From positions 4,449 to 10,894 of the forward strand of contig MGSR01000091.1 of assembly GCA_001798565.1 (NCBI GenBank): 6,446 nucleotides of DNA. Reading direction: 5' to 3'. The notes beneath the pieces are model-generated. The model was given only the letters and a program-made list of their open reading frames with translations. It was not told where the DNA came from and did not search any database. Made by a program: the position numbers and the translations under genes. This DNA is from Deltaproteobacteria bacterium RIFCSPLOWO2_12_FULL_60_16. GTDB taxonomy: Bacteria; Desulfobacterota; Binatia; UBA9968. Below, piece by piece: positions 1 through 5,555 of the stretch. Every line of letters starts with the position of its first letter. Within the stretch, counting starts at the first letter, position 1.

Positions 1-167
1 CGGGCAAGAGCGAGCTTACCAGGGATATCCGAGACGTGCTGTTGCATCGCGGATTTCCCGTCGACTTCCGCCACAACGCCAAGATCATCCGGGAGCAGCT
101 CGCCCTGTGGGCGGCGGACAGGATTCTTGGTTCGGCAGGTTCCCTGCGGCGAGGGAAATCGGGCTAA
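1..167 (+). CDS. oleC: C-terminal fragment of an OleC-type AMP-dependent ligase (beta-lactone synthetase)
   Basis: The reading frame is open from the window edge (first full codon at 3) to TAA at 165-167, giving the last 54 residues of a protein whose start lies upstream. The segment reads as the small C-terminal lid domain of an ANL-superfamily adenylating enzyme. It contains FPVDFRHNAKI, in which the Lys encoded at 81-83 sits where the conserved ANL catalytic lysine is expected, and the RHNAKI form is what I recall for OleC rather than for acyl-CoA synthetases. OleC is known to convert a long-chain beta-hydroxy acid into a beta-lactone using ATP. The stop overlaps the oleD start by one base (TAATG), so the two are translationally coupled, and the order oleC-oleD is the usual one. 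Only the tail is visible, so the identity rests on this motif plus the neighbour. oleA and oleB may lie upstream, outside the window. Confidence 0.75.
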   Translation, partial: GKSELTRDIRDVLLHRGFPVDFRHNAKIIREQLALWAADRILGSAGSLRRGKSG

Positions 168-1159
168 TGAACGCCCTGGTAACGGGAGGCGGCGGATTTC
201 TCGGCCGCTACATCGTCGAGAGGCTGGCGGCGCGGGGGGATTTTGTTCGTGTCCTCGGGCGCAGCACGTATCCGGAATTGGCGCGGCCCGGGGTCGAAAC
301 CGTGCAGGCCGACCTGCGTGATGCGGCTGCCGTCGCCAAGGCCTGCGCGAAGATCGACGTGGTTTTTCATGTCGCCGCCCTTCCCGCCATCTGGGGGAGA
401 TGGCGCGACTTCTACGCCGTCAACGTGCGGGGCACGGAAAATGTCCTCGCCGGGTGCCGCGCCCGCGCCGTGGCCAGGCTCGTCTACACCAGCACGCCGA
501 GCGTGATCTTTGATCGATCCGATTTGTGCAATATCGATGAGACCTATCCCTATCCGGATCGCTACGACTGCTATTACCCTGAAACCAAGGCCATGGCGGA
601 GCGGCTTGTGGTCGCCGCCAACGGGCGGGAGGGGCTGCTGACCACCGCGCTGAGGCCTCATCTGGTTTGGGGGCCGCGCGACAACCATCTTATTCCCAAG
701 GTGCTTGAGCGCGCGCGGGCGGGACAGCTTTTCGTCGTGGGCGACGGCTCGAACAGAGTGGACGTCACTTACGTTGAGAACGCGGCCGACGCCCACCTGC
801 AGGCGGCGGATCATCTCAGGGCCGGCTCGCCGGTCGCCGGGCAGGTCTATTTCATCAGCCAGGGGGAGCCGGTCGTGCTGTGGGATTTCATCAACCGTCT
901 GCTCGAACGGCTCGGTATCCCGAAGGTCGACAAAGCGATCTCGTATCGCACCGCGAAGAGCCTGGGAGCGGCCCTGGAGGTCGTCCATACGCTGTTGTTC
1001 CTCAGCCGGGAGCCGCGCATGACGCGCTTTCTTGCCGCTCAACTCGCCAAGTCCCACTACTTCGATGTCTCCAGGGCGAAGCGGGATTTCGGCTACGCCC
1101 CCCGCATCACCACGGCGGAGGGGCTGGAGCGCCTCGTCGCTTATCTGCAAAATCAGTAA
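167..1159 (+). CDS. oleD: OleD-like NAD(P)-dependent 2-alkyl-3-oxoalkanoate reductase
   Basis: This is a 330-residue extended short-chain dehydrogenase/epimerase of the 3-beta-HSD-like group. The Rossmann dinucleotide motif TGGGGFLG lies at residues 6-13, beta-strand 4 gives VFHVAA at 67-71, the active-site strand reads YTSTPSV at 107-113 (Ser112 likely catalytic), and the YxxxK pair is Tyr137/Lys141. RPHLVWGP near 163-170 is typical of the family. OleD reduces the 2-alkyl-3-keto acid made by OleA to the beta-hydroxy acid that OleC uses. I chose the ATG at 167 rather than the in-frame GTG at 107, because the Rossmann fold begins right after residue 1, the length then matches known OleD proteins of about 330 residues, and the ATG overlaps the oleC stop. 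GAGGG at 151-155 is a weak, distant Shine-Dalgarno, which fits coupling to oleC. Without the oleC tail it would be called only a generic NAD-dependent epimerase/dehydratase. Confidence 0.85.
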   Translation: MNALVTGGGGFLGRYIVERLAARGDFVRVLGRSTYPELARPGVETVQADLRDAAAVAKACAKIDVVFHVAALPAIWGRWRDFYAVNVRGTENVLAGCRARAVARLVYTSTPSVIFDRSDLCNIDETYPYPDRYDCYYPETKAMAERLVVAANGREGLLTTALRPHLVWGPRDNHLIPKVLERARAGQLFVVGDGSNRVDVTYVENAADAHLQAADHLRAGSPVAGQVYFISQGEPVVLWDFINRLLERLGIPKVDKAISYRTAKSLGAALEVVHTLLFLSREPRMTRFLAAQLAKSHYFDVSRAKRDFGYAPRITTAEGLERLVAYLQNQ

Positions 1160-1188
1160 AAAGCTGCTCAAAAGGCCCGTTCGCGTGT

Positions 1189-1219
1189 TTGCAGGTTGAG
1201 TATTTAACGTGTATGTTAA
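1189..1219 (+). promoter_or_regulatory. Possible promoter and inverted-repeat operator ahead of the phasin-ubiB-crp genes
   Basis: In the 135-base gap after oleD, TTGCAG (1189-1194) and TATGTT (1212-1217) are 17 bases apart, a weak sigma-70-like pair (3/6 and 4/6 matches). An inverted repeat TTAAC-N6-GTTAA (1204-1208 and 1215-1219) overlaps the proposed -10 box, the geometry of a repressor site. No terminator follows oleD, so read-through from the ole genes is also possible. The box assignment is inference and the -35 match is poor. Confidence 0.3.
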
Positions 1220-1294
1220 CCGCTTTAGAGAAACCGTCGGGTAGAACTCATTGTGATGGACAACTCGGGTAAATTTTTCAGAGGGAGGTAGATT

Positions 1295-1600
1295 ATGGGT
1301 GTATTTGACATGGCCAAGAAAGCCCTGCTGGCGGGGTTGGGGGTGCAGGAGTCGGTCAAGAACTTTGTCGACGACCTGGTCAAAAAAGGGGAGCTCAACG
1401 ACGCCGAGGCCGCCAGGCTGCTCAAGGAGTGGATGAACAGGGCCGAGGAGAGCGCGAGGGATCTGGAGCAGAAAGTGAACGAGAGGGTGAACAAGACCTT
1501 GGGTCTGATGAACCTGCCCTCGCGCGACGATATCACGCGCCTGGAAAAGCAGATCGAAAACCTTTCCAAGCTCCTCAAAGAGACTGCGATGAGGAAGTAG
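1295..1600 (+). CDS. Phasin-like small coiled-coil protein (PHA granule-associated PhaF/PhaI family)
   Basis: This 101-residue protein has an N-terminal part (about 1-30) of the type found in phasin-like or PHA-granule-associated proteins, with an amphipathic stretch MAKKALLAGLGVQESVKNFV. A charged helix follows at about 30-70. The C-terminal heptad-like segment ITRLEKQIENLSKLLKE at about 80-97 suggests oligomerisation by coiled coil. It has no signal peptide, no membrane helix and no cysteine. Phasins coat hydrophobic inclusions and influence their size; this subgroup is also common in genomes without obvious PHA genes, so the real partner may be another lipid surface. The start is well set by GGAGG at 1284-1288, six bases before the ATG. 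It lies 16 bases before the UbiB-family gene, so the two are probably cotranscribed. The family call is confident at the superfamily level. A granule role is inferred. Confidence 0.7.
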   Translation: MGVFDMAKKALLAGLGVQESVKNFVDDLVKKGELNDAEAARLLKEWMNRAEESARDLEQKVNERVNKTLGLMNLPSRDDITRLEKQIENLSKLLKETAMRK

Positions 1601-1616
1601 GCCTGTCCCACCGGCC

Positions 1617-3320
1617 ATGAAGCCTGTCGGGTTATTCCGGATCCGCCGCACGTATAGAAACCTGGGGCGGTTCCGCGATATCATTAATGTATTCTTAAAA
1701 CACGGCCTAGGGCAGATCATCGAGTGGCTGGAGATCGAGCAGTTTGCGCCGATCCGCTGGTGGTATAAGCCGCTCCACAAGCGACTCGAAAGGGAAGAGG
1801 CCGTCAACCTGCCCGAGCGGCTGCGCATCGCCTTGGAGGAGCTGGGGCCCACCTTCATCAAGTTCGGCCAGCTCCTTGCCACCCGTCCCGATATCGTTCC
1901 CCGCGAATACGTAAAGGCGTTCGATTCGCTGCTCGACCAGGTGCCGCCGTTTGCCAGCGAGCAGGCGCGCCGGATCATCGAGTCGGAGCTGCAGGCGCCG
2001 CTCGCCGAACTGGTCGCCAAGTTCGACGACGCGCCTCTGGCCGCGGCCTCCATCGCCCAGGTGCACCGGGCCACGCTCTGGAGCGGCGAAGAGGTGGTTT
2101 TCAAAGTGCGGCGCCCCGGCATCCAGGAGGTGATCAAACAGGACATCGACATTCTCCACCGGGTGGCCGATCTTATCGAGCGCTATGTGCCGGACCTTGC
2201 CTTTCTCAATGCCAGGGGCCTGGTGGAGGAATTCGAACAGGTGATTCAAGAGGAAATGGATTTCCTCCGGGAGGCGGAGAACGCGTCCCGCTTCAGGGCG
2301 AATTTCGAGGGGAGCCGGGAACTCTATGTCCCCAAGGTTTTTCTCCATCTCACCACCGAGCAGGTGCTGGTCATGGAATACCTTGAGGGCGCGCGCATCG
2401 ACGATCTGGACAGGCTGCGCGAGGCCGGCGTGGATCTCGATAAGTTGGCCCGCCGGGGGAGCGAGGTCCTGTTCAAGATGATCCTCACGGACGGGTTTTT
2501 CCATGCCGATCCCCATCCGGGGAACTTCCTGGTTTTGAGCAACGGGCGGCTCGGCTTCGTCGATTTCGGGGTTGTCGGAAGAATTCGCGAGGATCTGCTC
2601 GACGCCATGGGCAGCACCTTTATCGGGCTCTTGAATCGCGACTATGACGCGCTCACCCGGCAAAGCATCAACCTGGGATTCGTGCCTGAGAGCGTGGACC
2701 TGGAGCGATACCGTCAGGAGATGCGCGGAGATCTGGAGAATACCATAGAGCCGCTGGTGGGCCGCAAGCTCAGCCAGATCCCTCCGATGGTCTATGTAGA
2801 GAGGATCATGGGGCTGGCCTTAAAACACCATCTCCGTCTTCCGCGAGAGCTGTTTCTGGTGGGAAAATGTCTGGTGCTGTTTGAAGGGCTGTTCCGGCGG
2901 CTTTCCCCTGAATTGGATTTCTTTGCCATTGCCCGGCCCTACGCCCGGCGTCTGATAACGCAGCGCTCGATCATCGGGACCTTTACCAGAAAGCTTCGGC
3001 GCGAGGCGATGGATCTGCTCGATGTGGCCAGCTCGCTCCCGCGCGAGATTCATCTGGCGCTCAGGAAGCTCACCAGGAATGACATCCAGGTAAAGCTTCA
3101 CCTGATGGGACTCGATCCCTACGTTCGCAGGCTCGACCGGGCCAGCAACCGGCTGACCTTCGCCGTCATCATTTCGGCGATCATCGTCGGATCCTCGATT
3201 ATCATCCCTGCGGCTCGGGATGCCGCCGCCCTTCAGTGGCTGGTCATCTGGGGGTTTATCGTGGGCATTCTGCTCGCGCTCTGGCTGATTATCGGCATCA
3301 TGCGCTCCGGGATGCTGTGA
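1617..3320 (+). CDS. ubiB: ABC1/AarF/UbiB family atypical kinase (membrane protein)
   Basis: This 567-residue protein is a full-length member of the UbiB/COQ8 protein-kinase-like family (E. coli UbiB is about 546). Family hallmarks appear in order: the KxGQ motif (KFGQ, 82-85), the alanine-rich loop that replaces the kinase glycine loop (AAASIAQ, 142-148), the ATP-site lysine (Lys163 in VFKVRRPG), the ExD motif (Glu213/Asp215), the catalytic HADPHPGN loop (296-303) and the metal-binding DFG (316-318). Two hydrophobic helices at about 513-531 and 541-562 anchor the C-terminus. Known members support ubiquinone biosynthesis or isoprenoid-lipid handling through ATPase activity rather than protein phosphorylation; an anaerobe could use it for menaquinone or another lipid. 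The ATG at 1617 has no good ribosome binding site (the nearest, GAGG at 1591-1594, is too far) and no in-frame alternative lies upstream, so it is probably coupled to the phasin-like gene. The physiological substrate is unknown. Confidence 0.9.
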   Translation: MKPVGLFRIRRTYRNLGRFRDIINVFLKHGLGQIIEWLEIEQFAPIRWWYKPLHKRLEREEAVNLPERLRIALEELGPTFIKFGQLLATRPDIVPREYVKAFDSLLDQVPPFASEQARRIIESELQAPLAELVAKFDDAPLAAASIAQVHRATLWSGEEVVFKVRRPGIQEVIKQDIDILHRVADLIERYVPDLAFLNARGLVEEFEQVIQEEMDFLREAENASRFRANFEGSRELYVPKVFLHLTTEQVLVMEYLEGARIDDLDRLREAGVDLDKLARRGSEVLFKMILTDGFFHADPHPGNFLVLSNGRLGFVDFGVVGRIREDLLDAMGSTFIGLLNRDYDALTRQSINLGFVPESVDLERYRQEMRGDLENTIEPLVGRKLSQIPPMVYVERIMGLALKHHLRLPRELFLVGKCLVLFEGLFRRLSPELDFFAIARPYARRLITQRSIIGTFTRKLRREAMDLLDVASSLPREIHLALRKLTRNDIQVKLHLMGLDPYVRRLDRASNRLTFAVIISAIIVGSSIIIPAARDAAALQWLVIWGFIVGILLALWLIIGIMRSGML

Positions 3321-3326
3321 CGCGGC

Positions 3327-3342
3327 AGGAGGGCGGGAAGTG
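3327..3342 (+). promoter_or_regulatory. Ribosome binding site and GTG start of the Crp/Fnr gene
   Basis: AGGAGGG at 3327-3333 lies six bases before GTG at 3340-3342. This strong Shine-Dalgarno at optimal spacing fixes the unusual GTG start; no in-frame ATG nearby precedes the conserved beta-barrel. Confidence 0.8.
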
Positions 3343-4035
3343 ACGAACAAAACCTTTTTGCGCCAGGTGAGCCTCTTCAGCGGTCTTTCGGATAAAGACC
3401 TCCGGGAGCTCGAATCGGTCGTGCGGGAGCGCTCGTTCCGCAAGAACGAGGTGATCTTCCACGCCCAGGAGCCGGGCAACGCCCTGTTTGTCATCAAGCG
3501 CGGCAGGGTGAAGATCAGTATGGACGACAAGAGCGGGCGGGAGATTATCCTGCGCGTTTTCGAGGGCGGAGATTTTTTCGGAGAGATGTCCCTGCTGGAC
3601 GGCGAGCCGCGCTCGGCTACGGTCTCCTCGCTGGAGCCGTGCCAGGCCTTGATCCTGTACCGGGAGCCGTTTCTCGAGTTCGTCGCCAGACGTCCCCAAG
3701 TGGTGATGAAGATGCTGACGACGCTGAGCCGGCGCCTGCGCAAGGCCGATGAAAAGATCAGCCGGCTGGCCTTCGCCGACGCCTACGAAAAGGTCGCCTC
3801 CGTTCTCATGGAAATCGTTGAGGAACGAAAAATTCCCCTCCATATCGGGACCGAGATTCCCATCTCTCTCACCCGCAAGGAGCTGGCGGAGATGGTGGGG
3901 CTGTCGCGCGAGACCCTGACCCGGGTCATCGCCGATTTTCAAAGGGCGGGGGTGGTGCGGATCGAAGGCCATCACATTGCCATCATCGACCCTCAGAAGC
4001 TCCGCCGCGAGGCCACCAGGTCGTTTTCCGTGTGA
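3340..4035 (+). CDS. Crp/Fnr family transcriptional regulator
   Basis: This 231-residue regulator has a cyclic-nucleotide-binding beta-barrel at about residues 9-125, a dimerisation helix at about 115-145 and a winged helix-turn-helix at about 147-225. The phosphate-binding cassette reads FGEMSLLDGEPRSATV (from Phe80); Glu82, Arg91 and Ser92 match the residues E. coli CRP uses to hold cAMP, so cyclic-nucleotide binding is plausible. There is no cluster of cysteines as in FNR. The HTH is LTRKELAEMVGLSRETLTRV (177-196). Arg190, Glu191 and Arg195 align with CRP Arg180, Glu181 and Arg185, the residues that read TGTGA half-sites. A perfect TGTGA-N6-TCACA site overlaps this gene's own stop codon, consistent with that prediction. 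It is 19 bases after ubiB and is probably the last gene of the phasin-ubiB-crp unit. The effector could be cAMP or another ligand. Its regulon is inferred. Confidence 0.92.
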   Translation: MTNKTFLRQVSLFSGLSDKDLRELESVVRERSFRKNEVIFHAQEPGNALFVIKRGRVKISMDDKSGREIILRVFEGGDFFGEMSLLDGEPRSATVSSLEPCQALILYREPFLEFVARRPQVVMKMLTTLSRRLRKADEKISRLAFADAYEKVASVLMEIVEERKIPLHIGTEIPISLTRKELAEMVGLSRETLTRVIADFQRAGVVRIEGHHIAIIDPQKLRREATRSFSV

Positions 4036-4046
4036 CCCAGGTCACA
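4031..4046. promoter_or_regulatory. Perfect Crp-type operator TGTGA-N6-TCACA
   Basis: TGTGACCCAGGTCACA is an inverted repeat with two perfect 7-base arms around CA. It matches the CRP core consensus at all ten positions with the standard six-base spacer. The TGA stop of the Crp/Fnr gene (4033-4035) lies inside the left arm. A further GTGACC at 4055-4060 repeats the left arm (4032-4037) 23 bases downstream and could be a half-site. Its centre (4038/4039) is about 62-64 bases upstream of the transcription start predicted from the promoter at 4068-4095, close to the -61.5 spacing of class I CRP activation. Confidence 0.7.
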
Positions 4047-4067
4047 CTAAAATCGTGACCTAATTCC

Positions 4068-4095
4068 TTGGTAAATTTTCCGGCCGTGGTATGCT
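4068..4095 (+). promoter_or_regulatory. Predicted sigma-70 promoter with extended -10 for the OleA-like gene
   Basis: The -35 candidate is TTGGTA (4068-4073). After 16 bases the -10 candidate is TATGCT (4090-4095), preceded by TG at 4087-4088, which makes an extended -10 element. The predicted start is near 4100-4102, leaving a leader of about 130 bases before the ATG at 4234. The weak boxes together with an upstream Crp site fit an activator-dependent promoter. Confidence 0.5.
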
Positions 4096-4101
4096 CGGCT
4101 A

Positions 4102-4210
4102 TCCTGCGAGGGTAAAGGCAAAGGGGCCGCAGGAGAGGGCATCTTGAAGGATTGAATTATCAGGCGGCTTCAAGTAAATACGTAACGTGGCCGGGACCGG
4201 CGTCCCGGCC
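4102..4210 (+). other. Hairpin-rich 5' leader of the OleA-like gene
   Basis: Three separate stems can be drawn in this stretch: TCCTGC/GCAGGA (4102-4107 with 4129-4134, 21-base loop), CTTGAAG/CTTCAAG (4143-4149 with 4168-4174, 18-base loop), and a very stable GGCCGGGAC/GTCCCGGCC (4189-4197 with 4202-4210, four-base loop). The last has no T-run after it, so it does not look like an intrinsic terminator. It ends 12 bases before the GGAGG ribosome binding site at 4223-4227. I compared the region by eye with the c-di-GMP/cGAMP (GEMM) riboswitch core and found no match. It may be a regulatory leader or simply a stabilising 5' structure. Confidence 0.4.
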
Positions 4211-4233
4211 GGGAATGAGAATGGAGGCGCATC

Positions 4234-5409
4234 ATGTGGTGGAGAAGCAGAAAAGGTAACGGGGCTAACGGCAACGGCGTAAAGTCCGCCGAACAGCCGG
4301 GCACGGATAAAAAGGGTTGTTTCCTTATCGGCGCGGACTACTACGTGCCGACTCTTGAGATCCCGTCGGCGGAGATCGAGCGGCGCGCCGGTCTGGCCAA
4401 GCTCGGGCTCAGGGAGGGGACGCTGGAGGCGGGGACGGGGATAAAAACCCGGCGTTTTGCCGCTGCCGATGAGCATCCGAGCACGCTCGCAACCACGGCA
4501 TGCCAGAGGCTGTTGGGGCGCTTGGAAATAGACCGAAACGATGTCGGCGCGTTGCTTTTTGCCGCCAACACCCTGGATGAGATTGAACCCATAACAGCCA
4601 TGCGCATCCACGAATCGCTTGGCCTGAGAAAGGATGTCTTTGTGGCCGATATCAGGGACGCCTGCAACAGCGCCTTGAAGGCGATGATCCTGGCGAGCGG
4701 TCTGATACGGTCCGGGATGGTTTCCAATGTCCTTGTGGCAGTAGGTGAGCGGCTGCACGATGGGATCTTTCTTGATGTCCAGTCCAAAGGGGAGCTGATG
4801 ACCCGATATCTGTCCGGCCTGACACTAGGCGATGCGGGCGCGGCGGTCATGCTCTCCTCGCAAAGGGCTGCAAGATGCTTCGAGGTAGTTCACCAGAGCT
4901 GGGAGGTGGATTCATCAAAGCGGGATCTGGCAAGAATTGAAGGTGGGGGAACCCGCTGGCTGTCGGATCCGAGCAAATTCTATTTTGTCAGCAACGCCAA
5001 GAAGCTTTGCCAGGTAGCCGTGGAAAAACTGCCCGCGATGATCAATAAGATAACCGCGGAGTTGGGATGGGATATCTCCTCCACCGGGGTGATCCCGCAT
5101 CAGGTCAGCAGAGGAGTCATCACAAAGATTGCTAAGATATCCGGGATTCCTTTTAAGAATCTGATGATCACGCTGGACCGGTTCGGCAATACCGGCGCCG
5201 CGACCATCCCCATGGCCCTGGCGCTGGCATTCGAGAGCGGATTTGCCTCCACGTTCCGGCGGATATTGCTGGTGGGAGGCGCGGCGGGATTCTCGGGCGC
5301 GGTGCTGGCGCTGGAGTTCTCTTCGATGCTGGAGAGCCTGTCGAGCCAGCTGGAGCAGTTCTCGCAGGGGCTGCAGCAGGCGGGTCAGCCCAGCGAGGCC
5401 TCGCTCTAG
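4234..5409 (+). CDS. OleA/FabH-like beta-ketoacyl synthase III (thiolase-fold condensing enzyme)
   Basis: This 391-residue protein is a KAS III-type thiolase-fold enzyme. The catalytic triad is visible: nucleophile Cys144 in DIRDACNSA, His289 in VIPHQVSRG and Asn319 in RFGNTGAA. The 145 residues between Cys and His are closer to OleA (Cys143/His285) than to FabH (Cys112/His244). Glu118, in EIEPITA, lies exactly 26 residues before the cysteine and so aligns with OleA Glu117, where FabH has Phe; in OleA that residue reaches the partner subunit's active site and assists decarboxylation-free Claisen condensation of two acyl-CoAs. It carries extra ends: a hydrophilic, basic Gly/Asn-rich N-terminus (1-28) and a Gln/Ser-rich C-terminus (about 362-391). 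The start is fixed by GGAGG at 4223-4227, six bases before the ATG. It is separate from the oleCD unit and has its own predicted promoter. It could be the OleA of this locus, a second copy, or a KAS III with another lipid product. Confidence 0.8.
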   Translation: MWWRSRKGNGANGNGVKSAEQPGTDKKGCFLIGADYYVPTLEIPSAEIERRAGLAKLGLREGTLEAGTGIKTRRFAAADEHPSTLATTACQRLLGRLEIDRNDVGALLFAANTLDEIEPITAMRIHESLGLRKDVFVADIRDACNSALKAMILASGLIRSGMVSNVLVAVGERLHDGIFLDVQSKGELMTRYLSGLTLGDAGAAVMLSSQRAARCFEVVHQSWEVDSSKRDLARIEGGGTRWLSDPSKFYFVSNAKKLCQVAVEKLPAMINKITAELGWDISSTGVIPHQVSRGVITKIAKISGIPFKNLMITLDRFGNTGAATIPMALALAFESGFASTFRRILLVGGAAGFSGAVLALEFSSMLESLSSQLEQFSQGLQQAGQPSEASL

Positions 5410-5414
5410 AGCGA
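5401..5414. repeat. Perfect 14-base palindrome over the OleA-like stop codon
   Basis: TCGCTCTAGAGCGA equals its own reverse complement and contains the TAG stop (5407-5409). It has no spacer for a good RNA loop and no T-run, so it is a weak terminator candidate at best. Chance occurrence or a protein-binding site are the alternatives. Confidence 0.35.
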
Positions 5415-5442
5415 ACTAGTACCAACGCGTTTAATTTTGTGA

Positions 5443-5528
5443 CAATGGAGCATTAGAACATTGGACCGCAATGGAGCAATTCGACTCCCAATTCATTGCC
5501 CTACTGTTCCGCTGCTCCATTGCTCCAA
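5443..5528. repeat. Intergenic repeat cluster built on CAATGGAGCA, able to fold into a long hairpin
   Basis: CAATGGAGCA occurs directly at 5443-5452 and 5469-5478 (26 bases apart), and inverted as TGCTCCATTG at 5513-5522. The perfect arms GCAATGGAGCA (5468-5478) and TGCTCCATTGC (5513-5523) form an 11-base stem. TTGGA (5461-5465) and TCCAA (5524-5528) extend it by five pairs across a two-base bulge (5466-5467), enclosing a loop of 34 bases. No coding frame of note overlaps it. The base composition is less GC-rich than the flanking genes. It resembles a REP/MITE-like intergenic repeat, but whether it recurs elsewhere in the genome cannot be seen here. Confidence 0.6.
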
Positions 5529-5555
5529 AGCAAACGCACTAATGGCGTTTGCTTT
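5527..5555 (-). terminator. Stem-loop at the 3' end of the RND transporter gene, probably a convergent terminator
   Basis: AAAGCAAACGC (5527-5537) and GCGTTTGCTTT (5545-5555) form a perfect 11-pair stem with a seven-base loop. The stem begins inside the transporter's TAA stop (5554-5556). On either strand the stem ends in GCTTT, giving only a short U-rich end, so termination would be modest. Position between convergent genes supports a bidirectional role. Confidence 0.5.

Noticed and set aside
107..166. Twenty-codon N-terminal extension of oleD from the in-frame GTG at 107
   Set aside because: The Rossmann motif begins right after the Met at 167, the extension overlaps the oleC coding sequence, and TAATG coupling supports the later start.
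1252..1267. TGTGA half-site in the spacer before the phasin-like gene
   Set aside because: The position expected for TCACA reads ACTCG, so there is no second arm.
164..2152. A long minus-strand open frame of 662 codons opposite oleD, the phasin-like gene and ubiB
   Set aside because: It is antisense to three genes with clear family motifs, its translation shows no recognisable domain and is rich in Arg, Pro and Gly, and such frames are expected opposite GC-rich codon usage.
4102..4134. Possible c-di-GMP/cGAMP (GEMM) riboswitch in the leader, suggested by GGCAAAGG
   Set aside because: The conserved GEMM core and its tetraloop-receptor arrangement could not be found. The resemblance is limited to a short purine-rich stretch.
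4189..4210. Strong GC hairpin as an intrinsic terminator of the crp gene
   Set aside because: It is followed by GGGAATGAG instead of a T-run and lies about 150 bases after the crp stop, beyond the predicted promoter of the next gene.
4099..4758. Minus-strand frame of 219 codons overlapping the OleA-like gene and its leader
   Set aside because: It is opposite a well-supported condensing enzyme, has no recognisable motif, and would run through the predicted regulatory leader.
5438..5453. TGTGA half-site in the convergent spacer
   Set aside because: It lacks an inverted partner and lies after both flanking genes, so it has no promoter to act on.
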